This document shows, piece after piece, positions 23,985 through 34,840 of a stretch of DNA of 64,000 nucleotides. Made by a program: the position numbers and the translations under genes. This DNA comes from Piscinibacter sp047600445 (GTDB taxonomy: Bacteria; Pseudomonadota; Gammaproteobacteria; Burkholderiales; Burkholderiaceae_C): NCBI RefSeq assembly GCF_047600445.1, contig NZ_JASGKT010000002.1, positions 496,001-560,000 on the forward strand, read 5' to 3'. The notes under the pieces are model-generated. The model was given only the letters and a program-made list of their open reading frames with translations. It searched no databases and had not been told where the DNA came from. How positions within the stretch are numbered: position 1 is the stretch's first letter; each line of letters begins with the position of its first letter.

Positions 23985-25208
23985 ATGGATATTCTTCTCT
24001 CGGTTCGGGACGCCCTCGTGGCTTGGCTGTCCCATGGTCTGCTCGATGCGAGCTGGTGGCAGGTGCTGGCGTTCACGCTGGTGGTCACCCACATCACCAT
24101 CGCGGCGGTCACGATCTTCCTGCACCGTTCGCAGGCGCACCGCGCGCTCGACCTCGGACCGATCCCGTCGCACTTCTTCCGCTTCTGGCTGTGGCTGACC
24201 ACCGGCATGGTCACCAAGGAATGGGTGTCCATCCATCGCAAGCACCACGCCAAGTGCGAGACCGTCGAAGACCCGCACAGCCCGCAGACGCGCGGCATCA
24301 AGAAGGTGCTGCTGGAAGGCGCCGAGCTGTACCGCGCCGAGGCCAAGGTGCCCGAGACCGCCGCCAAGTACGGCCACGGCACGCCCGACGACTGGCTGGA
24401 GCGCAACCTCTACACCCGCTATAGCTGGCAGGGCGTGGGCCTGATGCTGGTCATCGACCTGCTGCTGTTCGGCGCCATCGGCGCCACGGTGTGGGCGGTG
24501 CAGATGCTGTGGATCCCGATCAACGCGGCCGGCATCATCAACGGCATCGGCCACTGGTGGGGCTACCGCAACTTCGAGGCGCCCGACGCGTCGACCAACG
24601 TCTCGCCCTGGGGCATCGTGATCGGCGGCGAGGAGCTGCACAACAACCACCACACCTACCCGACCTCGGCGAAGTTCTCGGTCAAGCCCTACGAGTTCGA
24701 CATCGGCTGGGGCTACATCCGCGCGATGGAGATGATCGGCTGGGCCAAGGTGCGCAAGACGCCGCCGATGCTGCGGCTCGGCGAGGTCAAGCCGGTGGCC
24801 GACGGCAAGACGCTGGAGGCGGTGATCGCCAACCGCTACGAGGTGATGGCCAAGTACGCCGCCGAACTGCGCAGCGCCTGCGCCAGCGAGCTGGAGCGGC
24901 TGAAGGCGCAGGGCGGCGAGAACACCGCGCGGATGCGGCAGATGCTGATCGCCAAGCGCTGGCTGCACCGCGACCACGACAAGATCCCGGCCGAGCTGCG
25001 CGACAGCGTGGCCGAGGCCGCGGCCAGCTCGGCCGCGCTGAGCAAGCTGGTGGCGATGCGCGAGGAACTGCGCCAGCTCTGGACGCGCACCAACGTCTCG
25101 GCCGAGCAACTGGTGGCCGACCTGCAGGCCTGGTGCCGCCAGGCCGAGGACAGCGGGATCGCGGCGCTGCGCGACTTTTCGCTGAAGCTGCGCGCCGCAA
25201 GTGCCTGA
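23985..25208 (+). CDS. Membrane fatty acid desaturase (delta-9 acyl type)
   Basis: 407 residues. The three histidine boxes of the di-iron centre are present: HRSQAH (47-52), HRKHH (84-88) and HNNHH (219-223), between four predicted membrane segments. After about residue 270 there is a 130-residue mostly helical, charged cytosolic tail not needed for the desaturase core. It introduces a double bond into membrane acyl chains. It is monocistronic, with a TACAAT at 23940-23945 as possible -10 and two hairpins downstream. Confidence 0.88.
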   Translation: MDILLSVRDALVAWLSHGLLDASWWQVLAFTLVVTHITIAAVTIFLHRSQAHRALDLGPIPSHFFRFWLWLTTGMVTKEWVSIHRKHHAKCETVEDPHSPQTRGIKKVLLEGAELYRAEAKVPETAAKYGHGTPDDWLERNLYTRYSWQGVGLMLVIDLLLFGAIGATVWAVQMLWIPINAAGIINGIGHWWGYRNFEAPDASTNVSPWGIVIGGEELHNNHHTYPTSAKFSVKPYEFDIGWGYIRAMEMIGWAKVRKTPPMLRLGEVKPVADGKTLEAVIANRYEVMAKYAAELRSACASELERLKAQGGENTARMRQMLIAKRWLHRDHDKIPAELRDSVAEAAASSAALSKLVAMREELRQLWTRTNVSAEQLVADLQAWCRQAEDSGIAALRDFSLKLRAASA

Positions 25209-25224
25209 CGGCAAACACGATGGC

Positions 25225-25245
25225 GGGGTCGCTTGCGACCCCTTT
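25225..25245 (+). terminator. Hairpin terminator after the desaturase
   Basis: GGGGTCG (25225-25231) pairs with CGACCCC (25236-25242) around a 4-nt loop, followed by TTT. Confidence 0.6.
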
Positions 25246-25253
25246 CCGGATAA

Positions 25254-25284
25254 GCAAAAGGGCCGCATGAGCGGCCCTTTTTGC
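25254..25284. terminator. Bidirectional terminator between desaturase and rpmG
   Basis: AAAAGGGCCGC / GCGGCCCTTTT (25256-25266 and 25271-25281) is an 11-bp stem with loop ATGA, A-run on one side and T-run on the other. It serves the plus-strand desaturase and the minus-strand rpmBG unit. Confidence 0.85.
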
Positions 25285-25300
25285 TGGAAGCGCTGAAGGT

Positions 25301-25471
25301 CTACTTCAGCTTGGTTTCCTTGTACTTGACGTGCTTGCGCGCGACCGGATCGAACTTCATGATCTCGATCTTCTCCGGCGTCGTCTTCTTGTTCTTGTCG
25401 GTCGTGTAGAAGTGACCGGTGCCGGCCGACGACTCCAGCTTGATCTTTTCGCGTCCACCCTTGCTAGCCAT
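25301..25471 (-). CDS. rpmG: 50S ribosomal protein L33
   Basis: 56 residues beginning MASKGGREKIKLESSAGTGH and ending KHVKYKETKLK, the normal length and ends for L33. It contains FYTTDKNKKTTPEKIEIMKFD and no zinc-binding cysteines, so it is the zinc-free (C-) form. It lies 14 bp downstream of rpmB on the same strand, the usual rpmBG operon. Confidence 0.96.
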   Translation of the reverse strand: MASKGGREKIKLESSAGTGHFYTTDKNKKTTPEKIEIMKFDPVARKHVKYKETKLK

Positions 25472-25485
25472 GTCGGTCTCCTAGA

Positions 25486-25719
25486 TCAGAGTTCGCCCTT
25501 GGCGCGCAGGTCGGCGACGACCTGCTCGATGCCGACCTTGTCGATCAGGCGCAGCGCGGCGTTGCTCACGCGCAGGCGCACCCAGCGGTTCTCGGTTTCC
25601 AGCCAGAAGCGGCGGTACTGCAGGTTGGGCAGGAAGCGACGCTTCGTTTTGTTGTTGGCGTGGGAGACGTTGTTCCCCACCATCGGGCGCTTGCCCGTGA
25701 CCTGACAGACGCGTGCCAT
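25486..25719 (-). CDS. rpmB: 50S ribosomal protein L28
   Basis: 77 residues starting MARVCQVTGKRPMVGNNVSHANNKTKR in the family's conserved form, with RRFLPNLQYRRFW following. It is the first gene of a two-gene rpmB-rpmG unit on the minus strand. 83 bp separate it from the upstream trxB stop. Confidence 0.97.
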   Translation of the reverse strand: MARVCQVTGKRPMVGNNVSHANNKTKRRFLPNLQYRRFWLETENRWVRLRVSNAALRLIDKVGIEQVVADLRAKGEL

Positions 25720-25802
25720 CGCTCGCTACCTCTTCTATCCAGTGGAATTCGTGCCGACGGATTTCGGCAAAGACCGCGAGTATAGCCGATTTCCCGCCCG
25801 CC

Positions 25803-26756
25803 TCACTGCTCCAGGAAGCGCTGCGCGTCCAGCGCCGCCATGCAGCCGGTGCCGGCGCTGGTGATGGCCTGGCGGTAGACATGGTCCTGCACGTCGCCGG
25901 CGGCGAACACGCCGTCGACGCTGGTCATCGTCGCCATGCCGTTCGCGCCGCCGCGCGTCAGGATGTAGCCGTCCTTCATCTCGAGCTGGCCCTTGAAGAT
26001 GTCGGTGTTGGGCTGGTGGCCGATGGCGATGAAGCAGCCCTTGAGCGCCAGGTCCCGCGTGGCGCCGTCGTGCGTGCTGCGGATGCGCACGCCGGTCACG
26101 CCGGAGTCGTCGCCCAGCACCTCGTCCAGCGTGTGCCACAGGTGCAGCTGCATCGCGCCGGCCTTGACCTTGTCCATCAGCTTGTCGACCAGGATGGGCT
26201 CGGCGCGGAACTTGTCGCGGCGGTGGATCAGGTGCACCTTGCTGGCGATGTTCGACAGGTACAGCGCCTCCTCGACGGCGCTGTTGCCGCCGCCGACCAC
26301 GCACACCTCCTCGCCGCGGTAGAAGAAGCCGTCGCAGGTGGCGCAGCCGCTGACGCCGCGGCCCATGAAGGCCTGCTCCGACGGCAGCCCGAGGTACTTG
26401 GCGCTGGCGCCGGTGGCGATCACCAGCGCGTCGCAGGTGTAGCCGCCGGAGTCGCCGGTGAGCGTGAACGGGCGCTTCGTCAGGTCGACCTGGTTGATGT
26501 GGTCGAACACGATGCGCGTGTTGAAGCGCTCCGCGTGGCGCTGGAAGCGCGCCATCAGGTCCGGGCCCATCACGCCGTCCACGTCGGCAGGCCAGTTGTC
26601 GACCTCGGTGGTGGTCATCAGCTGCCCGCCCTGGGCGATGCCGGTGACCAGCACCGGCTCGAGGTTGGCGCGCGCGGCGTAGACCGCCGCCGTGTAGCCG
26701 GCCGGGCCGGAGCCCAGGATCAGGACGCGGGCATGCAACAAACTAGGGGTGCTCAT
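25803..26756 (-). CDS. trxB: Thioredoxin reductase
   Basis: 317 residues, full length. FAD-binding ILGSGPAGYTAAVYAARANL at the N-terminus, the redox-active CATC in SGCATCDGFFYRG, the NADPH-binding VVGGGNSAVEEALYLS and the C-terminal FAAGDVQDHVYRQAITSAGTGCMAALDAQRFL are all present. It reduces thioredoxin with NADPH. It is divergent from the Crp/Fnr regulator across a 219-bp gap, in which I see no operator I can name. Confidence 0.96.
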   Translation of the reverse strand: MSTPSLLHARVLILGSGPAGYTAAVYAARANLEPVLVTGIAQGGQLMTTTEVDNWPADVDGVMGPDLMARFQRHAERFNTRIVFDHINQVDLTKRPFTLTGDSGGYTCDALVIATGASAKYLGLPSEQAFMGRGVSGCATCDGFFYRGEEVCVVGGGNSAVEEALYLSNIASKVHLIHRRDKFRAEPILVDKLMDKVKAGAMQLHLWHTLDEVLGDDSGVTGVRIRSTHDGATRDLALKGCFIAIGHQPNTDIFKGQLEMKDGYILTRGGANGMATMTSVDGVFAAGDVQDHVYRQAITSAGTGCMAALDAQRFLEQ

Positions 26757-26975
26757 GGGGAAAACGCCTCGAAAACGCGGAAAAGTGTCGTCAATGACAC
26801 CACAACTCGAGCGCCCAGTCTGACACGCGCCGCGAATCCGTTGGCGTCATTTCCGGTAATGGCCACAATAGTGGGCGGTGCTGGACTGTGGCATTTTCAC
26901 GGCCGCAAGCCGCAACCCGGCGGCACGAGACAGGGCCCGCACCGGGCCGATGACACAAGACGAAGGGAACCACGT

Positions 26976-27641
26976 ATGGCAATGCTCTCCAATCTGGACC
27001 TGATCCGGCGTGTGCCGCTGTTTTCGATGCTCACGAACGATCAGGCGCAGAGCATCGCCGACAGCGTCGTCAAGCGGCGCTTCCGGCGCGGCGAGATCAT
27101 CGTCGAGCACGGCAAGAAGTCCAACGCGCTGTTCATCCTGCTCACCGGCCGCGCCCGCGTGCTCACCTCGGACTCGCGCGGCCGCGAGGTCATCCTCGCC
27201 GTGCTGCAGCCGGGCGACTACGTCGGCGAGATGAGCCTGATCGACAACGAGCCGCACTCGGCCACCGTGCGCGCCGAGGTGCAGACCGACATGCTGATCC
27301 TCGGCCGCGCCGAGTTCGCGCGCTGCCTGCCCGAGAACTCCAGCCTGTCGTACGCGATCATGCGCGGCCTCGTGCAGCGGCTGCGCAGCGCCGACCGCCA
27401 GATCGAGTCGCTCGCGCTGCTCGACGTCTACGGCCGCGTGGCGCGCGCGCTGCTCGACATGGCCGAGATGGAGAACGGCCAGAAGCTCATCCGCAACAAG
27501 GTGTCGCGCCAGGACCTGGCCAAGATCGTCGGCGCCTCGCGCGAGATGGTCAGCCGCGTGATGAAGGACCTGGAAGAGCGCGGCATGGTGCACACCCAGG
27601 AGAACGGCTCGGTGATCATCAAGGAGCAGCTCACCGGCTGA
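26976..27641 (+). CDS. Crp/Fnr family transcriptional regulator
   Basis: 221 residues. A cyclic-nucleotide-binding-type beta-roll (about 15-125, with PGDYVGEMSLIDNEPHSATVRA), a dimer helix, and a winged helix with recognition helix GASREMVSRVMKDLEERG close to that of CRP (R-E-x-V-x-R). No N-terminal Fe-S cysteines are present, so it is not a classical FNR. The ligand is unknown. A 27663-27686 palindrome follows. Confidence 0.88.
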   Translation: MAMLSNLDLIRRVPLFSMLTNDQAQSIADSVVKRRFRRGEIIVEHGKKSNALFILLTGRARVLTSDSRGREVILAVLQPGDYVGEMSLIDNEPHSATVRAEVQTDMLILGRAEFARCLPENSSLSYAIMRGLVQRLRSADRQIESLALLDVYGRVARALLDMAEMENGQKLIRNKVSRQDLAKIVGASREMVSRVMKDLEERGMVHTQENGSVIIKEQLTG

Positions 27642-27662
27642 AACAGCGGTAAGCGCTTCGAA

Positions 27663-27686
27663 ACGGGCGCCCCGCGGGGCGCCCGT
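27663..27686. terminator. Perfect hairpin after the Crp/Fnr gene
   Basis: ACGGGCGCCCC GC GGGGCGCCCGT is an 11-bp perfect palindrome 22 bp after the stop. It has no T-run, so termination is likely but weaker than canonical. Confidence 0.6.
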
Positions 27687-27743
27687 CGCGTTCCGGGCGC
27701 CGCACAATCCCGGCCTTTCGGAATGATCCGGCCAGGAGTGCGC

Positions 27744-28859
27744 ATGGAAACGATGGATCGCCGCAAGAGCCTGGCGCTGCTCTCGACGCTGGTGCTGGCC
27801 GCCTGTGGCGGCGGCGGCTCGGATGCGCCGCCGCCGCTGGCGCATAGCCCGTCGCCGCCCGGGCCCGAGCCGGTTTCGCCCACGCCGCCGGCGCCCGTGC
27901 CCGCGCCGCCGGCCGGGCCCAGCCCCGCGCCGGCCGGCGTCGGCTACGGCAACTTCCGCGCCGCCGCGCTGGGCGTCGGCGCCGACACCAACGGCGCGCT
28001 CGCCTTCCCGTCCGACAACGCCTGGAACCGCGACGTCTCGGCCGAGCCGGTGGACGCCAACTCGGCGGCCCTGATCGCCAGCATCGGCCTGGGCACCGGG
28101 CTGCACCCGGACTTCGGCTCGGGCACCTACCAGGGCGCGCCGATCGGCATTCCCTACGTGATCGTGTCGGGCTCGCAGGCCAGGGTGGCGATGCGCTGGA
28201 CCGCCTACGGCGGCGAGAGCGATCCGGGCCCGTACCCGGTGCCGCCCGAAGCGCAGATCGAAGGCGGCCCGAACGGCGACGGCGACCGCCACGTGATCGT
28301 GATCGACCGCGACAACAACCGCCTCTACGAGCTGTACCGCGCCTTTCCGCAAAGCGGCGGCGGCTGGAACGCCGACTGCGGCGCCGTCTTCCACCTCGAC
28401 AGCAACGACGTGCGCCCCGGCGGCCGGCCGGGCTGGACCAGCGCCGACGCCGCCGGGCTGCCGATCTTCCCCGGCCTGGCGCGCTACGAGGAGGCCGCGC
28501 TCGGCCCGGGCGGCATACGCCACGCGCTGCGCTTCACGGTGGCGCGCTCGCGCAAGGCCTACCTGCCGCCGGCGACGCACCATGCGTCGAGCAACACCAG
28601 CGCCGACCTGCCGCCGATGGGCATGCGCGTGCGGCTGAAGGCGAGCTACCAGATCCCGGCGAGTTTCAGCACCGAAACCAAGGCGCTGCTGACCGCGATG
28701 AAGACCTACGGGATGATCGTGGCCGACAACGGCAGCAACTGGTTCGTCAGCGGCGCGCCCGACCCGCGCTGGAACAACGACAAGCTGAACGCCGAACTGG
28801 GCCAGGTCAAGGGCAGCGACTTCGAGGTGCTGCGCATGCAGGGGCTGGTGACGGGCTGA
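27744..28859 (+). CDS. Lipoprotein of unknown function with proline-rich linker
   Basis: 371 residues from the ATG with AGGAG six bases upstream; ATG 27723 is a weaker alternative. A lipobox LAAC puts the modified Cys at residue 21, followed by GGGGS and a Pro-rich linker (about 27-65). The folded part holds ALAFPSDNAWNRDVS, HPDFGSGTYQGAPIGIPYVIV, HVIVIDRDNNRLYELYRAF and FTVARSRKAYLPPATHHAS. I recall similar proteins in diverse bacteria and fungi but cannot name an activity. It probably faces the periplasm or cell surface. ACAAT at 27704-27708 may be its -10. Confidence 0.8.
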   Translation: METMDRRKSLALLSTLVLAACGGGGSDAPPPLAHSPSPPGPEPVSPTPPAPVPAPPAGPSPAPAGVGYGNFRAAALGVGADTNGALAFPSDNAWNRDVSAEPVDANSAALIASIGLGTGLHPDFGSGTYQGAPIGIPYVIVSGSQARVAMRWTAYGGESDPGPYPVPPEAQIEGGPNGDGDRHVIVIDRDNNRLYELYRAFPQSGGGWNADCGAVFHLDSNDVRPGGRPGWTSADAAGLPIFPGLARYEEAALGPGGIRHALRFTVARSRKAYLPPATHHASSNTSADLPPMGMRVRLKASYQIPASFSTETKALLTAMKTYGMIVADNGSNWFVSGAPDPRWNNDKLNAELGQVKGSDFEVLRMQGLVTG

Positions 28860-28898
28860 GCCGCCAACCCCGCGCCTGCACGGAAGGCCGGCTGCGAG

Positions 28899-28904
28899 GA
28901 CAAT
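28899..28904 (+). promoter_or_regulatory. -10-like GACAAT directly before ygiQ
   Basis: The hexamer ends 7 bp before the GTG start, so transcription would begin at or next to the start codon (leaderless). The spacing equals that at the rnpB 5' end. Confidence 0.4.
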
Positions 28905-28911
28905 CACGGCC

Positions 28912-31200
<2,289 letters not shown>

Positions 31201-31207
31201 AGGCGCG

Positions 31208-31645
31208 TCAGTCCTTCGGCAGCTTGCGCGGCTGCCCCTGCAGGTCGATCGCCACGTAGGTCAGGTTGGCCTCGGTGACTTTCACCACCCGCAGATCGGC
31301 CGGGTTGCGCTCGGCGTAGACCTCGACGTGCACGGTGATCGAGGTCGTGCCGATGCGCTCGACGCGGGCATAGAAGCTCAGCAGGTCGCCTATCGACACC
31401 GGCTGCTTGAAGATGAACTGGTTGACCGCCACGGTGGCGATGCGCCCCTTGGCCAGCCGCGCCGGCAGCACCGCGCCGGCCACGTCGACCTGCGCCATGA
31501 TCCAGCCGCCGAAGATGTCGCCGTTGCTGTTCGCGTCGGCCGGCATGGGCAGCACGCGCAGCACGAGCTGGCGGTCTCCGGGCAGCACGCCGGGCGGCAG
31601 GCGCAGCGGGTCGGCGGGGGGCAGGGGGCTTGAAGTCTCGGGCAT
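31208..31645 (-). CDS. Acyl-CoA thioesterase, YciA-like hot-dog protein
   Basis: 145 residues. The hot-dog thioesterase pattern is clear: LRVLPMPADANSNGDIFGGWIMAQVD (with the catalytic D/N region), AVNQFIFKQPVSIGDLLSFYARVERIG and a C-terminal VTEANLTYVAIDLQGQPRKLP. It hydrolyses acyl-CoA thioesters; chain-length preference is unknown. The start ATG at 31645 is divergent from the ABC exporter 54 bp away. Confidence 0.9.
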   Translation of the reverse strand: MPETSSPLPPADPLRLPPGVLPGDRQLVLRVLPMPADANSNGDIFGGWIMAQVDVAGAVLPARLAKGRIATVAVNQFIFKQPVSIGDLLSFYARVERIGTTSITVHVEVYAERNPADLRVVKVTEANLTYVAIDLQGQPRKLPKD

Positions 31646-31699
31646 GATCGGCACCTGCGGTGAGTCTTGCCGCATTCTTCCACGCCCTCCACCCCGTTC

Positions 31700-33544
31700 A
31701 TGCGTCGTCACAGCCTGGGCGCGTCCGCGCCCGTGAGCGCGGCCGGCTCGCCCTTGCCGGCCGCCGCGCCCGCGTCGCAGTGGGGCGCGCTGCGCCGGCT
31801 GGCGCCGTACCTGTGGCAGTGGCGCTGGCGCGTGGGCGCGGCGCTGGCCTGCCTGATCGCCGCCAAGCTCGCCAACATCGGCGTGCCGCTGGTGCTCAAG
31901 CGCATCGTCGATGCGCTCGACCTCGCGCCGGGCGACGCGCGCGCGGCCCTGGTCGTGCCGGTGGCGCTGCTGCTGGCCTACGGCGCGCTGCGCGTGTCGG
32001 TGACGCTGTTCACCGAGCTGCGCGAGTTCCTGTTCTACCCGGTGGCCGCGCGCATCGCGCGCCGCGTCGCGCTGCAATCCTTCGAGCACCTGCTGTCGCT
32101 GTCGCTGCGCTTCCACCTCGAGCGCCAGACCGGCGGCGTCTCGCGCGACATCGAGCGCGGCTCGAAGGCGATCCACTCGCTGCTGAACTACACCATCTAC
32201 AACATCCTGCCGACGCTGGTGGAGATGGCGCTGGTGGTCGCGCTGCTGTCGGCCAAGTTCGACGGCTGGTTCGCCGCCATCGCGCTCGGCGCGCTGGCGC
32301 TGTACATCGGCTTCACGGTCGGCGTGACGGAGTGGCGCACGCACTTCCGCCGCGCGATGAACGAGCAGGACAGCCTGGCCAACACGCGCGCCGTCGACGC
32401 GCTGCTCAACGTCGAGACCGTCAAGGTGTTCGGCAACGAGGGCTACGAGCGCGAGCGTTACGACGACAACCTGCAGCGCCTGGAGCGCGCCTCGGTGCGC
32501 TCGCAGACCTCGCTGTCGCTGCTGAACCTCGGCCAGAGCGCGATCGTCTCGGTGGCGGTGGTGCTGCTGGTGTGGCGCGCCACGGCCGGCGTGGTCGACG
32601 GCACGCTGACGCTGGGCGACCTGGTGCTGGTCAACGCGCTGATGATCCAGCTCTACGTGCCGCTGAACTTCCTCGGCGTGATCTACCGCGAGATCAAGCA
32701 GTCGACCATCGACATGGAGAAGATGTTCGTGCTGCTCGGCCAGCACCGCGAGGTGGCCGACGCGCCGGGCGCGCCGCCGCTCGAGCGGCGCGGCGGCGCG
32801 CTGCGCTTCGAGGACGTGCGCTTCGGCTACGACGCCGAACGCGAGATCCTGCACGGCGTGAGCTTCGAGATCCCGGCCGGCCGGACGGTGGCGGTGGTTG
32901 GCCCCTCGGGCTCGGGCAAGAGCACGCTGGCGCGCCTGCTGCTGCGCTTCTACGACGTGGGCGCGGGCCGCATCACGATCGACGGCCAGGACATCCGCGC
33001 GGTGACGCAGAAGAGCCTGCGCGACGCGATCGGCATCGTGCCGCAGGACACCGTGCTGTTCAACGACACGGTGCGATACAACATCGCCTACGGCCGCCCC
33101 GGCGCGACGCGCGCCGAGGTGGAGGCGGCCGCGAAGGCGGCGCACATCCACGCCTTCATCGCCTCGACGCCCAAGGGCTACGACACGCTGGTCGGCGAGC
33201 GCGGGCTGAAGCTCTCCGGCGGCGAGAAGCAGCGCGTGGCGATCGCGCGCACGCTGCTGAAGAACCCGCCGCTGCTGATCTTCGACGAGGCCACCTCGGC
33301 GCTCGATTCGGCCAACGAGCGCGCCATCCAGGAGGAGCTGCGCAGCGCGGCGCGCGACAAGACGGCACTGGTGATCGCGCACCGCCTGTCGACCATCGCC
33401 GACGCCGACCAGATCCTGGTGATGGAGCACGGCCGCATCGTCGAGCGCGGCCGGCACGCCGAGCTGCTGGCGCGCGACGGCCGCTACGCGCAGATGTGGC
33501 GCCTGCAGCAAAGCGGCGACGACGAGCGCGACGCCGCGGCCTGA
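31700..33544 (+). CDS. Atm1/HMT1-type ABC exporter (fused permease-ATPase)
   Basis: 614 residues from the ATG at 31700; a TTG at 31667 would add 11 residues. The N-terminal six-helix ABC exporter domain contains the Atm1 signature region FHLERQTGGVSRDIERGSKAI and NEGYERERYDDNLQ. The ATPase domain has Walker A GPSGSGKS, signature LSGGEKQR, Walker B LLIFDEATSALDS and the H-loop in VIAHRLST. Bacterial relatives export glutathione-linked metals or persulfides. It is a homodimeric inner-membrane protein; the substrate is inferred from family only. Confidence 0.9.
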   Translation: MRRHSLGASAPVSAAGSPLPAAAPASQWGALRRLAPYLWQWRWRVGAALACLIAAKLANIGVPLVLKRIVDALDLAPGDARAALVVPVALLLAYGALRVSVTLFTELREFLFYPVAARIARRVALQSFEHLLSLSLRFHLERQTGGVSRDIERGSKAIHSLLNYTIYNILPTLVEMALVVALLSAKFDGWFAAIALGALALYIGFTVGVTEWRTHFRRAMNEQDSLANTRAVDALLNVETVKVFGNEGYERERYDDNLQRLERASVRSQTSLSLLNLGQSAIVSVAVVLLVWRATAGVVDGTLTLGDLVLVNALMIQLYVPLNFLGVIYREIKQSTIDMEKMFVLLGQHREVADAPGAPPLERRGGALRFEDVRFGYDAEREILHGVSFEIPAGRTVAVVGPSGSGKSTLARLLLRFYDVGAGRITIDGQDIRAVTQKSLRDAIGIVPQDTVLFNDTVRYNIAYGRPGATRAEVEAAAKAAHIHAFIASTPKGYDTLVGERGLKLSGGEKQRVAIARTLLKNPPLLIFDEATSALDSANERAIQEELRSAARDKTALVIAHRLSTIADADQILVMEHGRIVERGRHAELLARDGRYAQMWRLQQSGDDERDAAA

Positions 33545-33552
33545 GCCGCGGC

Positions 33553-34773
33553 TCAGCGCGGGCGCAGGCTGCGCGCCACCGTCCAGGCCAGGCCCAGGCC
33601 GGCCAGCGAGGCCAGGCCGGTGACGGCGCCGGTCCAGTGCCAGCCGCCGGCGCGCGCCGCCACCCAGGCGACGATCGGCGGGCCGGCGAACTGGCCCAGC
33701 GCCGAGAGCTGCTGCATCCAGCCGACCGTGGCCGAGACGTTGTCCTCGCCCGGCGCGACGCGCATCGCCAGCGCGAACAGCGTGGCCGGGATCATGCCGC
33801 CGACGCCCGAGAAGGCCAGCACGGCCAGGTAGCGCAGCGCCGGCGGCAAGCCGGCGCCGGCCGCGCCCGAGAACGCGGCGAGCGCCGCCAGCGCCATCAC
33901 CACGAAGCCGATGACGAGCAGGCGCGGCGGCGGCGCGCCGCGCTGCAGCATGTGGCCGGCGCCGAGGTTGCCGCCGATGTTCGCCGCGGCGGCCAGCGCG
34001 GTCAGCACGCCGGTGGCGCTGGCGCCCACGCCGGCTGCCGCGTAGACCACCGGCAGGAAGCCGATCACCGCCAGCCACTGGCTGGAATACAGCGCGAAGC
34101 TCGCCGCCACCAGCCAGGGCCCGCGCGCGGCCAGCGTGCGCCGCATGCGCGCCGCCACGTCGTGAGGCCGCAGCCGCGCGCCGGCCGCCGCCGGCTGCTG
34201 CCCGGCCACGCCGCGCCACAAGGCCAGCGCCATCAGGCCCGACAGCAGCCCGAGCGTCAGCCACCAGGCGCGCCAGCCGAACGCGGCGATGCACAGCGGG
34301 CCGAGCAGCAGCCCGAGCGCCGCGCCCAGCGGCATGTAGGTGCCCCACAGGCCGAGCATCACGTTCAGCCGCTGCGGCGCGCTGAGGCGGCGGATCAGCC
34401 CCGGCGCCGGCAGCACCACCATCAGGAAGCCGACGCTTTCGACGGCGCGCAGCGCCAGCAGCGCGGTGACGCCGTCGGCCCAGGCGCCCAGCGCGCTGGC
34501 CGCGGCCAGCAGCGCCAGGCCGATCAGCATGCTGCGGCGCAGGCCGATCGCGTCGGCCAGCACGCCGAAGGCGATGCCGGCGCTCATGCCCGCCACCTGC
34601 ACCAGCGACAGCAGGAAGCCGGCCTCGACCAGCGACATGCCGAGCGCGTCGCGCAGCGCGGCGATCGCCGGCGGCAGCTTGCCGACGTGCAAGGCGGCGC
34701 TGACGCCGGCGGCAAACACCAGCCAGGCGGCGGCGCGGGAGGGGCGGGAGGGAGAAGGGGGCGTGGCGTTCAT
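33553..34773 (-). CDS. MFS transporter (CynX/NimT-like)
   Basis: 406 residues with 12 predicted membrane segments and the MFS loop 2-3 pattern GVLADAIGLRRSM. No periplasmic domain is seen. The substrate is unknown. The start ATG at 34773 faces the LysR-type regulator across 67 bp, the classical arrangement for a LysR regulator and its target, so the regulator may control it. It ends convergently, 9 bp from the ABC exporter stop. Confidence 0.85.
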   Translation of the reverse strand: MNATPPSPSRPSRAAAWLVFAAGVSAALHVGKLPPAIAALRDALGMSLVEAGFLLSLVQVAGMSAGIAFGVLADAIGLRRSMLIGLALLAAASALGAWADGVTALLALRAVESVGFLMVVLPAPGLIRRLSAPQRLNVMLGLWGTYMPLGAALGLLLGPLCIAAFGWRAWWLTLGLLSGLMALALWRGVAGQQPAAAGARLRPHDVAARMRRTLAARGPWLVAASFALYSSQWLAVIGFLPVVYAAAGVGASATGVLTALAAAANIGGNLGAGHMLQRGAPPPRLLVIGFVVMALAALAAFSGAAGAGLPPALRYLAVLAFSGVGGMIPATLFALAMRVAPGEDNVSATVGWMQQLSALGQFAGPPIVAWVAARAGGWHWTGAVTGLASLAGLGLAWTVARSLRPR

Positions 34774-34840
34774 CGGCCGCGCAGTGTGCCCGCAAACGCG
34801 CGGGGCCGCCGCCGCGCGCCGCTCGCTACACTCCCTCGCC

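Noticed and set aside
34340..34840. Upstream extension of the LysR gene
   Set aside because: The open frame overlaps the divergent MFS gene; the family's N-terminus starts at the GTG at 34841.
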